Below are positions 1 to 5,516 of a stretch of DNA of 6,168 nucleotides, one piece after another. The notes under the pieces were generated by a model. It saw nothing but the letters and a program-made list of their open reading frames with translations, did no database searches and was not told the DNA's origin. Source of the DNA: Deltaproteobacteria bacterium. GTDB taxonomy: Bacteria > Desulfobacterota > JAFDIG01. How positions within the stretch are numbered: the first letter of the stretch is position 1; the number at the start of each line of letters is the position of its first letter. The DNA is taken from the NCBI GenBank assembly GCA_019308145.1, contig JAFDIG010000134.1:1-6168 (forward strand). The letters run 5' to 3'. Made by a program: the position numbers and the translations under genes.

Positions 1-433
1 TATCTTCTATCCATCCATAGTTAGCATCTTCTTTGGAGTCAAGATCTTTTACATATGGTTTTATATCAAGAAGAGGGGTTCCATCAAAAACATCAAGTCC
101 AGAAGTAAAAATTTCATTTTTATTTATTTTTAAAAGTTTGACAATTGATACACCTATTGGATTTGGTCTTACAGGAGAACGACTTGCAAAAAGACCAACT
201 TCTTTTCCATCTGACCATGGAGGAATAACTAACATGGAGAGTTTTCTTTTTACCATGTGTATATAATAGATGAGGTAGATATAGGTAAAGCGGTTTAGTT
301 CCTTTAACCCTTCTTCATATTCAGGATCAACTATAACCCTGAATTCTCCAACATCATTTTCTATTGGTTGATAGGGAGCAATATCTTTATACGGTGTTCT
401 GATTGTGCCTATACTTTTTACCTGAAAAACCAT
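1..433 (-). CDS. trmO: TsaA/TrmO-family tRNA methyltransferase (C-terminus missing at window edge)
   Basis: Reading leftward from the ATG at 433, the frame stays open for 144 codons and leaves the window without a stop, so the 3' end is missing. The protein begins MVFQVKSIGTIRTPY and carries the family signature RSPVRPNPIG at residues 85-94, then GLDVFDGTPLLDIKPYV at about 112-128. These are hallmarks of the TsaA/TrmO (YaeB, UPF0066) beta-barrel SAM-dependent methyltransferases. E. coli TrmO N6-methylates threonylcarbamoyladenosine at position 37 of tRNA-Thr. The DIKPY motif normally lies near the end of the short family members, so probably only a small tail is lost, and a long E. coli-type C-terminal domain cannot be judged here. 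The start is supported by an AGGAGG site at 443-448, nine bases upstream. The family call is strong. The exact substrate is inferred, because short relatives have been tested less than the E. coli enzyme. Confidence 0.9.
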   Translation of the reverse strand, partial: MVFQVKSIGTIRTPYKDIAPYQPIENDVGEFRVIVDPEYEEGLKELNRFTYIYLIYYIHMVKRKLSMLVIPPWSDGKEVGLFASRSPVRPNPIGVSIVKLLKINKNEIFTSGLDVFDGTPLLDIKPYVKDLDSKEDANYGWIED

Positions 434-722
434 CTGTTATTTCCTCCTGTAGATTGTTTTGTTGTATTAAAGTGATAAGAAGACATAAAAGTAGATTTTT
501 ATAATCCTAAAATTTTCATAAAAAAACCTGCTTTCTATTTTTTAGTTCCCTATAGAGATTTTTAGCTTTAAAGCCCATATTAAAAAAGAGATAGGGGTAA
601 GGAAGATTAAAAATAATTTTTGGCCTTCTACAAATTAGTTGCTATTTATGAACTCATTTTTAAGTTGATTTCATCTTTCTTAAAATAAAAAGGGAAAAAT
701 GTTAAGATAAAAAATTGTAGTT
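434..722. other. AT-rich non-coding gap between the response regulator and trmO
   Basis: This stretch holds the 5' leader of the trmO-like gene and the 3' flank of the response regulator, both on the minus strand. I found no open frame with a plausible ribosome-binding site on either strand. The only structures seen are a perfect 10-base palindrome, GCTTTAAAGC, at 565-574 and an imperfect inverted repeat at 602-628 (11 of 13 positions pair, counting one G-U, around a single central base). Neither is followed by a clear T-run on the minus strand, so neither is a convincing terminator. No promoter for trmO stands out, although TATAAA- and TTTAAT-like hexamers occur without a good -35 box. Confidence 0.6.
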
Positions 723-1772
723 TTAGAAAATAATAGTCCCCTCTAAAAAATCCTTCCTTTTTTTAGCAATAAGCTCAATGCAAACATCTACTACATCTTT
801 ATCATATTTTATATTTCTGCCTTTTTTAATCTCTTCAATAGCTTTAGTTAAACCTAATGCAGGACGATATGATCTTTTAGAGGAGATTGCTTCTATAACA
901 TCAGCTACTGCTAAAATTCGAGATTCCATGGCAATCTGATTGCCTTTTAGCTTTTTTGGATACCCTGATCCGTCTAATCTTTCATGGTGTTGAAGGATCA
1001 TTTTAGGCACAATAGAAGGGAATCCTACCTCTTTGACTATTTCATATCCAATTATAGGATGACGTTGCAAGATCAACCTTTCATCTTTGGTAAGAGCTGA
1101 AGGTTTAGAGAGAATATTTGTAGGGATAAAGATTTTTCCTATATCGTGTAGAGCTGCTGCGATTTGGTGAGTTTGTACTTTAGAAGGGGGATATCCCATT
1201 TTGACTGAAATGGCTTTAGTAATAATAGCAACCCTTTTGCTATGGCCAGTGTTAAAAGGATCGAACTTTTCTATGATGATATTAAGGGCAGAAATTATTC
1301 CTTTAAGAAAAGTATTACTCTTTTTTATCTGCTCAGTTAGCTCTACTGATCTGTCCTGAATCATCTGTTCTAAATTATGAGTGTAAGATTTTATTGCCTG
1401 TTTAAGGGATAAACGTTCAATAGCCCTTTTTAATGCTACATCAACAACATTCATTTTGACAGGTTTAGGAATAAAATCTCCTGCTCCTACTCTTATTGCT
1501 TCGATCGCCATATCCATATCACCATAGCTGGTGATCATAATAACTTCAGCATCCTTGCTCACAGAATGAATCTCTTTAAGCAAATAGAAACCGTTTCCAT
1601 CTGGCATCATTACATCGGTAAATACAATATCAGGTTTTTCCTTTAAAAACAGCTCTTTACCTTCTAATCCTGTTTTAGCAGTTAGAACAGAATAACCTTT
1701 TATTTCAAGATTCTCTGCCAAGGATTCTCTGAGTTCTTTGTCATCGTCTACAACTAAAATTTTATAACTCAT
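723..1772 (-). CDS. RpfG-like response regulator with HD-GYP domain (predicted c-di-GMP phosphodiesterase)
   Basis: This 349-residue cytoplasmic protein has two recognisable domains. Residues 1-120 are a CheY-like receiver with the acidic cluster D9-D10-D11, phosphoacceptor D53 (in FTDVMMPDGNG), switch T81 and K103 in the KP motif. A helical, probably coiled-coil linker follows (about 110-157). Residues 160-340 form an HD-GYP domain with E168, H177 (TGHSKRV), the HD pair H209-D210 (HDIGK), H238, H262-H263 (HHERLDGSGYP, GYP at 270-272) and D291. All the usual metal ligands appear present, so it should be catalytically active. HD-GYP proteins hydrolyse cyclic-di-GMP to GMP, and phosphorylation of D53 would control that activity. 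A G-rich site (AAAGGGGGG, 1775-1783 in reverse) precedes the ATG. No partner histidine kinase lies in the window, so it looks like an orphan regulator here. Confidence 0.95.
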   Translation of the reverse strand: MSYKILVVDDDKELRESLAENLEIKGYSVLTAKTGLEGKELFLKEKPDIVFTDVMMPDGNGFYLLKEIHSVSKDAEVIMITSYGDMDMAIEAIRVGAGDFIPKPVKMNVVDVALKRAIERLSLKQAIKSYTHNLEQMIQDRSVELTEQIKKSNTFLKGIISALNIIIEKFDPFNTGHSKRVAIITKAISVKMGYPPSKVQTHQIAAALHDIGKIFIPTNILSKPSALTKDERLILQRHPIIGYEIVKEVGFPSIVPKMILQHHERLDGSGYPKKLKGNQIAMESRILAVADVIEAISSKRSYRPALGLTKAIEEIKKGRNIKYDKDVVDVCIELIAKKRKDFLEGTIIF

Positions 1773-1809
1773 TTCCCCCCTTTAATTCCCCTTTTTATAT
1801 TTTGTTTAT

Positions 1810-1838
1810 AATATAAAACAAAAACACAGTTAAAACAA
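1810..1838 (-). promoter_or_regulatory. Candidate sigma-70 promoter of the HD-GYP response regulator
   Basis: On the minus strand a TTGTTT -35-like box (1833-1838) and a TATATT -10-like box (1810-1815) are separated by 17 bases. This would place transcription start about 30 bases before the ATG at 1772. The region is very AT-rich, so chance matches are likely and the call is tentative. An 8-base inverted repeat (1800-1807 and 1816-1823) flanks the -10 box. Confidence 0.4.
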
Positions 1839-1905
1839 GATCTTTTTACTTAAAGGGTTTTTATCAATTTTTAAAAAAGAGGTAATTTTTAATATTACAA
1901 AATTC

Positions 1906-1933
1906 TTGACATCAAAAAGATATTGATTATATT
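1906..1933 (+). promoter_or_regulatory. Probable sigma-70 promoter of the FmdB-family gene
   Basis: A perfect TTGACA -35 box lies at 1906-1911. It is followed after 16 bases by TATATT (1928-1933), or after 18 bases by TATTAT (1930-1935). Transcription would then start near 1940, leaving a leader of about 25 bases that contains the AGGAGG ribosome-binding site. This is the best promoter in the window, and it argues that translation cannot begin at the in-frame ATG at 1923, which lies inside the spacer. Confidence 0.65.
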
Positions 1934-1952
1934 ATTAAAAAGTCTTATTTAT

Positions 1953-1958
1953 AGGAGG
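1953..1958 (+). promoter_or_regulatory. Ribosome-binding site that fixes the GTG start of the FmdB-family gene
   Basis: AGGAGG lies six bases before the GTG at 1965. It selects GTG over the in-frame upstream ATG at 1923, which has no ribosome-binding site and overlaps the promoter. Confidence 0.85.
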
Positions 1959-1964
1959 ATAAAG

Positions 1965-2207
1965 GTGCCAATATATGAGTATGTATGTAAAAATTGTGGA
2001 GCAAAGATAGAAGTTTTACAAAGATTTTCCGATCCCCCACTTACAAAATGTGAAAAGTGTGGTGGAGAGTTGGAAAAAATAATTTCTCAATGTACGTTTC
2101 ATTTAAAAGGTAGCGGTTGGTATGCAACCGATTATGCTAAGAAGGATACAGGTGGTGAAAAAGCAAAAAGGAGAAAAAAGGATAAGCAGCAAGAAAAAAA
2201 GGATTAA
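1965..2207 (+). CDS. FmdB-family small zinc-ribbon protein
   Basis: This 80-residue protein starts at GTG and begins MPIYEYVCKNCG, the standard N-terminus of the FmdB/CxxC_CxxC_SSSS family. Two CxxC knuckles (C8/C11 and C29/C32) form the predicted zinc ribbon. A short conserved segment, FHLKGSGWYATDY (45-57), is also typical of the family. The tail (60-80) is almost entirely Lys, Glu, Asp, Arg and Gln, and probably disordered. FmdB was named as a putative regulator beside a methylotroph formamidase/amidase. For most members the role is unknown, and DNA or RNA binding is only an inference from the ribbon and the basic tail. It appears monocistronic: its own TTGACA promoter lies upstream and a rho-independent terminator follows the stop. 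It is divergent from the response regulator. Confidence 0.9.
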   Translation: MPIYEYVCKNCGAKIEVLQRFSDPPLTKCEKCGGELEKIISQCTFHLKGSGWYATDYAKKDTGGEKAKRRKKDKQQEKKD

Positions 2208-2234
2208 TATCTAAAAATATGGTTATTTACAATT

Positions 2235-2262
2235 AGGGGGCTTTGACGCCCCTTTTTATTTT
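2235..2262 (+). terminator. Rho-independent terminator after the FmdB-family gene
   Basis: A GC-rich stem pairs 2235-2241 (AGGGGGC) with 2248-2254 (GCCCCTT), seven base pairs with one G-U, around a six-base loop. It runs into TTTTT and a further T-rich stretch to 2262. It starts 28 bases after the stop codon and separates this transcript from the five-gene run that follows. Confidence 0.85.
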
Positions 2263-2263
2263 C

Positions 2264-2290
2264 TTGCTAATTTTTAATATCTATGATAAT
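2264..2290 (+). promoter_or_regulatory. Weak candidate promoter for the peptidase-led operon
   Basis: A TTGCTA hexamer (2264-2269) and GATAAT (2285-2290, preceded by TAT) are 15 bases apart, shorter than ideal. This is the best match between the terminator and the ATG at 2321. A promoter is expected here because the terminator ends the previous transcript, but the boxes themselves are weak evidence in such AT-rich DNA. Confidence 0.3.
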
Positions 2291-2320
2291 TTTTTTTAAG
2301 TTTAAATTTTATTTTTAAGA

Positions 2321-3307
2321 ATGTATAATAATATAACTGATATTAACGGTGTAACAGTAGGGCATGCTTCTGATTTTAAAGGATATACAGGTTGCACTGT
2401 TGTTCTTTTTGAACAAGGTGCAATTGGAGGAGTAGATATAAGGGGAACGGCAACTTCTACCCGTCAGATTGATGGGTTAAGAGTGCTTCATCTTATAGAT
2501 ACTATAAATGGAATATTGCTTACTGGTGGCAGTGCTTTTGGTTTAGATGCAGCAGGAGGGGTGTTAAGGTATTTAGAAGAAAAAGGTAAAGGTTATGATG
2601 TTAAAGTAACGAAGGTTCCAATTGTTCCAACTGCTGCTCTTTTTGATCTTGCTTTTGGAGATCCTTATGCTCGTCCAACCATGGAAATGGGATATGAGGC
2701 TGCAGAAAATGCTGTAAACGGGGTTATAGCTGAGGGCAGTGTAGGTGCTGGCACAGGTGCTACTATTGGCAAACTTTATGGCATGAAACATGCTATGAAA
2801 GGCGGAATTGGTAGTGCAAGTGTAAGAGGGGAAAAAGGATTAATTGTTGGTGCAATAGTAGCAGTAAATGCCTTTGGTGATGTCATCGATCCTCGCACAG
2901 GCGAGATCATGGCAGGTGCCAGAAAAAGTAATAAAAGTACTGAATTTGTTAATTCGTCTCTTCAAATCAGACAAGGTGTAATTAGAGAACGATTAGGGGA
3001 GATGAATACTACCCTTTGTGTGATAGCAACCAATGCTAAGCTTTTAAAGCCAGATGTTACAAAAGTAGCTCAAATGGGGCAAGTTGGTTTATCACGCACC
3101 ATTTCTCCATTACATTCCACTTTTGATGGGGATATCATATTTGCCTTTTCTTTAGGCAAAATTGATGCTAATGTAAATACTGTGGGCCTTTTAGGAGAGG
3201 AGGCAATAAAACAAGCGGTAATAAATGCAATAAAAAAAGCAGATGGTTTTGGCATCATACCTTCTCATAAAGAGATATTTTCATTAAATGAAGAGAAGTT
3301 AAAATGA
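2321..3307 (+). CDS. P1/S58-family hydrolase (DmpA/NylC-like self-cleaving aminopeptidase or amidase)
   Basis: This 328-residue cytoplasmic protein begins with ITDINGVTVGHASD, the usual N-terminus of the peptidase S58 (P1, DmpA/BapA) family. Other family landmarks are LLTGGSAFGLDAAGGV (67-81), GSVGAGTGATIGK (139-151), KGGIGSAS (160-167) and the segment MNTTLCVIATNAKL (228-241). The last one aligns with the autoproteolysis site of the family. DmpA and BapA are cut before Ser, and NylC (nylon-oligomer hydrolase) is cut between Asn and Thr. Here the predicted cut is N229-T230, giving an alpha chain of about 25 kDa and a beta chain of about 10 kDa with Thr as nucleophile. The family includes L-aminopeptidases/D-esterases, beta-peptidases and amide hydrolases, and the natural substrate is unknown. 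The ATG fits the family N-terminus, but no Shine-Dalgarno sequence precedes it. The stop overlaps the sirtuin start (ATGA). Confidence 0.92.
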   Translation: MYNNITDINGVTVGHASDFKGYTGCTVVLFEQGAIGGVDIRGTATSTRQIDGLRVLHLIDTINGILLTGGSAFGLDAAGGVLRYLEEKGKGYDVKVTKVPIVPTAALFDLAFGDPYARPTMEMGYEAAENAVNGVIAEGSVGAGTGATIGKLYGMKHAMKGGIGSASVRGEKGLIVGAIVAVNAFGDVIDPRTGEIMAGARKSNKSTEFVNSSLQIRQGVIRERLGEMNTTLCVIATNAKLLKPDVTKVAQMGQVGLSRTISPLHSTFDGDIIFAFSLGKIDANVNTVGLLGEEAIKQAVINAIKKADGFGIIPSHKEIFSLNEEKLK

Positions 3308-4062
3308 TAGTAGATCAATCACTTATTGAACAAGCAGCGCAAGATATTGTAAATTCAAAAAAAAGTATTGCATTTACTGGCTCTGGAATATCTGAGGAGA
3401 GTGGTATACCTACTTTTAGAGGTGGCCAGGGCTTATGGGAAAAATATGATCCAATGGAGTATGCTCATATTCAATCATTTATTAAAAATCCCGAAAAGGT
3501 TTGGGAAATGTTAGCTGAAATGGCTGAGATTATATCTAAGGCAAAACCTAATCCAGCTCATATTGCTTTGGCAGAATTAGAGAACATGGGATTATTAGAA
3601 GCAGTCATTACTCAAAATGTAGATGGTCTTCACCAGATGGCAGGAAACAAACATGTAGTTGAATTTCATGGCTCAAATCAATGGTTAGTTTGTATTAAAT
3701 GTGGTTTTAGGACCGAGATAAAGAATTATTCTCCTAATGATTTCCCACCCAAGTGTGAAAGATGTTTGTCTATTTTAAAACCTGATGTAGTCTTTTTTGG
3801 CGAGGCTATCCCTTATAATGCGCAGGTAAAATCGATGTACTTAGCAAAAGTAAGCGATCTTGTGTTGGTTATAGGTACATCTGCTGTTGTTTATCCTGCC
3901 GCTCAAATTCCTATCACAGCTAAAGAATATGGGGCTAAAATTATTGAAATCAATAAAGAAAAAACTTCTTTATCCGATGGAATTGCTTCATATAGTATCG
4001 AAGGACCAGCAGGAGAAGTTATGCCTCATATAGTGGAAGCTGTGAGGAGGCTCATCTCATAA
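3304..4062 (+). CDS. Sir2-family NAD-dependent protein deacylase (sirtuin)
   Basis: This is a 252-residue single-domain sirtuin of normal bacterial length. It shows the NAD-binding motif TGSGIS (25-30), GIPTFRG (34-40), TQNVDGLH (103-110, with N105 and D107), catalytic H122 in FHG, and a zinc site of four cysteines, C130/C133 and C151/C154. VVFFGE (162-167) and GTSAVVYPAA (191-200) complete the Rossmann core. It should remove acyl groups from lysines using NAD+, yielding nicotinamide and O-acyl-ADP-ribose. The framework resembles CobB and other class III or archaeal sirtuins. However, the Tyr-x-x-Arg pair that recognises succinyl/malonyl groups is replaced by L70 and M73, so plain deacetylation or removal of uncharged acyl groups is more likely. 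It is translationally coupled to the upstream peptidase (ATGA overlap), and its stop directly abuts the YjbQ start. Symbol cobB is not assigned because specificity is unclear. Confidence 0.95.
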   Translation: MIVDQSLIEQAAQDIVNSKKSIAFTGSGISEESGIPTFRGGQGLWEKYDPMEYAHIQSFIKNPEKVWEMLAEMAEIISKAKPNPAHIALAELENMGLLEAVITQNVDGLHQMAGNKHVVEFHGSNQWLVCIKCGFRTEIKNYSPNDFPPKCERCLSILKPDVVFFGEAIPYNAQVKSMYLAKVSDLVLVIGTSAVVYPAAQIPITAKEYGAKIIEINKEKTSLSDGIASYSIEGPAGEVMPHIVEAVRRLIS

Positions 4063-4491
4063 ATGAAAATTTTCTTTGAGACTATCCATCTTTCTTCTAA
4101 GGATAGAATAGATATCATAGATATTACTAATTATATTGAAACTATTGTTACTAACAATAATGTTAGGGATGGTTATGCTTTGATTTTTGTCCCTGGTTCA
4201 ACAGGTGCTCTTACTACTATTGAATATGAATCAGGAGTTTTAAATGACCTGAAAAAAGCAATAGAAAGGATTGTTCCTGATGATATCCCTTATGAGCATG
4301 ATTTAAGATGGGGAGATGGAAACGGATTTTCTCATGTAAGAGCTGCACTATTAGGACCTTCTCTTAATATTCCAATTAAAAGTGGAAAATTATTAAGAGG
4401 CACATGGCAACAAATTGTTTTTATAGATTTTGATAATCGTCCAAGAGAAAGAGAAATTATAGTACAAATTTTAGGCGAGGTGAAAAAGTAA
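4063..4491 (+). CDS. YjbQ/UPF0047-family protein (Gly-Ser-Thr variant)
   Basis: This 142-residue protein has the UPF0047 fold signature: TTIEYESGVLNDL (51-63), EHDLRWGDGNGFSHVRAALLG (78-98, with H79, D85, N87 and H91), a GTWQ motif (113-116) and IDFDNRPRER (121-130). E. coli YjbQ has been reported to have thiamine-phosphate synthase activity, and many databases call the family secondary thiamine-phosphate synthase. That role is not proven for most members. As I recall it, E. coli YjbQ has HTSASL where this protein has GSTGAL (45-50), so the first His of a conserved motif is Gly. I believe a subset of thermophile and archaeal homologues shares this PGST form. The ATG immediately follows the sirtuin stop (TAA then ATG), with AGGAGG at 4045-4050 twelve bases upstream. 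Translation is therefore probably coupled. Confidence 0.9.
   Translation: MKIFFETIHLSSKDRIDIIDITNYIETIVTNNNVRDGYALIFVPGSTGALTTIEYESGVLNDLKKAIERIVPDDIPYEHDLRWGDGNGFSHVRAALLGPSLNIPIKSGKLLRGTWQQIVFIDFDNRPREREIIVQILGEVKK
4477..4483 (+). promoter_or_regulatory. Ribosome-binding site supporting the TTG start of phoH
   Basis: GAGGTGA, a seven-base match to the consensus complement of the 16S rRNA 3' end, lies ten bases before the TTG at 4494 and inside the last codons of the YjbQ gene. It supports the rare TTG start. The next in-frame ATG is residue 17, and starting there would remove part of the conserved N-terminal domain. Confidence 0.7.
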
Positions 4492-4493
4492 GA

Positions 4494-5516
4494 TTGAAAG
4501 ATTCAGATGGTCAAATTGTTGAAACCATATCATTTGATAATATGGCTTTAACAAAACATCTTTTTGGGACTCATGGGGACAATTTAAAGATTGTCCAAAA
4601 CAGTATAGGTATAAAGATTTCTACAAAAGGGAATACTATTACTTTAAGAGGAGATATCTTTGAAGTAGAGCTTGCTAAAAGGGTTTTTTCTCAACTATAT
4701 GAACTTTTAAAGAAGAATTATCCCTTATACCCAAGCGATATTGATTATGCTATAAGGATATTGGCTGAAAATCATTCACTTTCCCTTGAAGATGTCTTTT
4801 TAGACACAGTATTTATTTCTTATAAGAAAAGAGTAATTGCTCCTAAAAGCTTATCACAAAAAGAATATATTGATGCTATAAGAAATTATGATTTTGTCGT
4901 TGCAATAGGTCCTGCCGGAACTGGCAAAACCTACCTTGCTATGGCTATGGCTGTTTCTAGTCTTATGAAAAAAGAGGTGGAACGAATTGTGCTTACAAGA
5001 CCAGCAGTAGAAGCTGGAGAAAAGTTAGGTTTTTTGCCAGGCAATATGTATGAAAAGATAAATCCGTATTTAAGGCCTCTTTATGATGCTCTGCACGACA
5101 TGTTAGATTATGAACGTATCTCCAGGTTTATTGAAAGAGGTATTATCGAAATAGCTCCTCTTGCCTTTATGAGGGGAAGAACATTAAATGATTCATTTGT
5201 AATATTAGATGAAGCTCAAAATACTTCTCATGAGCAGATGAAGATGTTTTTAACAAGACTTGGATATAATTCAAAGGCGGTTATTACAGGTGATATTACT
5301 CAAATAGATCTACCTCATGATAAAGCTTCAGGTCTTGTGGAGATTCAATCTGTATTAAAGAATATTAAAGGGATAAGATTTGTATACTTCAATGAAAGAG
5401 ATGTAATACGTCATCCCTTGGTTCAAGAGATCATAAAAGCATATGAACTTGCTGAAAAGAAAAGAAAAAAAGCTTCTTCAAAAATAGAAAAAAGGAAACC
5501 TGATGTCAACGGATAA
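4494..5516 (+). CDS. phoH: PhoH-family ATPase (YbeZ/PhoH-like)
   Basis: This 340-residue protein has full length for PhoH-like proteins. Residues 10-75 form the KH-like N-terminal domain (FGTHGDNLKIV near 24-34). The P-loop ATPase core follows, with Walker A GPAGTGKT (139-146), the conserved LTRPAVEAGEKLGFLPG (167-183), PYLRPLYDAL (191-200), Walker B VILDEAQN (236-243, acidic D239-E240) and the TGDITQIDLP segment (265-274). The C-terminus (320-340) is a basic tail, probably disordered. Members bind and hydrolyse ATP, are related to helicase folds, and are linked to RNA metabolism with YbeY. The gene starts with TTG two bases after the YjbQ stop and overlaps pgpH by 14 bases. PhoH followed by a PgpH/YqfF protein is a common bacterial arrangement that usually continues into ybeY, which would lie beyond the right edge. 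Confidence 0.95.
   Translation: MKDSDGQIVETISFDNMALTKHLFGTHGDNLKIVQNSIGIKISTKGNTITLRGDIFEVELAKRVFSQLYELLKKNYPLYPSDIDYAIRILAENHSLSLEDVFLDTVFISYKKRVIAPKSLSQKEYIDAIRNYDFVVAIGPAGTGKTYLAMAMAVSSLMKKEVERIVLTRPAVEAGEKLGFLPGNMYEKINPYLRPLYDALHDMLDYERISRFIERGIIEIAPLAFMRGRTLNDSFVILDEAQNTSHEQMKMFLTRLGYNSKAVITGDITQIDLPHDKASGLVEIQSVLKNIKGIRFVYFNERDVIRHPLVQEIIKAYELAEKKRKKASSKIEKRKPDVNG

Noticed and set aside
33..266. Plus-strand open frame of 77 codons
   Set aside because: It lies antisense within the trmO-like gene, whose protein motifs are unmistakable. It has no ribosome-binding site or recognisable product.
565..574. Perfect 10-base palindrome GCTTTAAAGC as a regulator site
   Set aside because: It occurs once, is short, and is not placed near a recognisable promoter, so chance is the simplest explanation.
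602..628. Imperfect inverted repeat as terminator of the response regulator gene
   Set aside because: The stem is AT-rich with two mismatches, has no T-run after it on the minus strand and lies about 100 bases beyond the stop codon.
1882..1898. Near-palindromic GTAAT...ATTAC just upstream of the FmdB -35 box as an operator
   Set aside because: The arms are only five perfect bases in very AT-rich DNA, which is not distinguishable from background.
2573..2791. Minus-strand open frame of 72 codons
   Set aside because: Antisense shadow of the S58 hydrolase, low-complexity and with no family resemblance.
3070..3258. Minus-strand open frame of 62 codons
   Set aside because: Antisense shadow of the C-terminal part of the S58 hydrolase.
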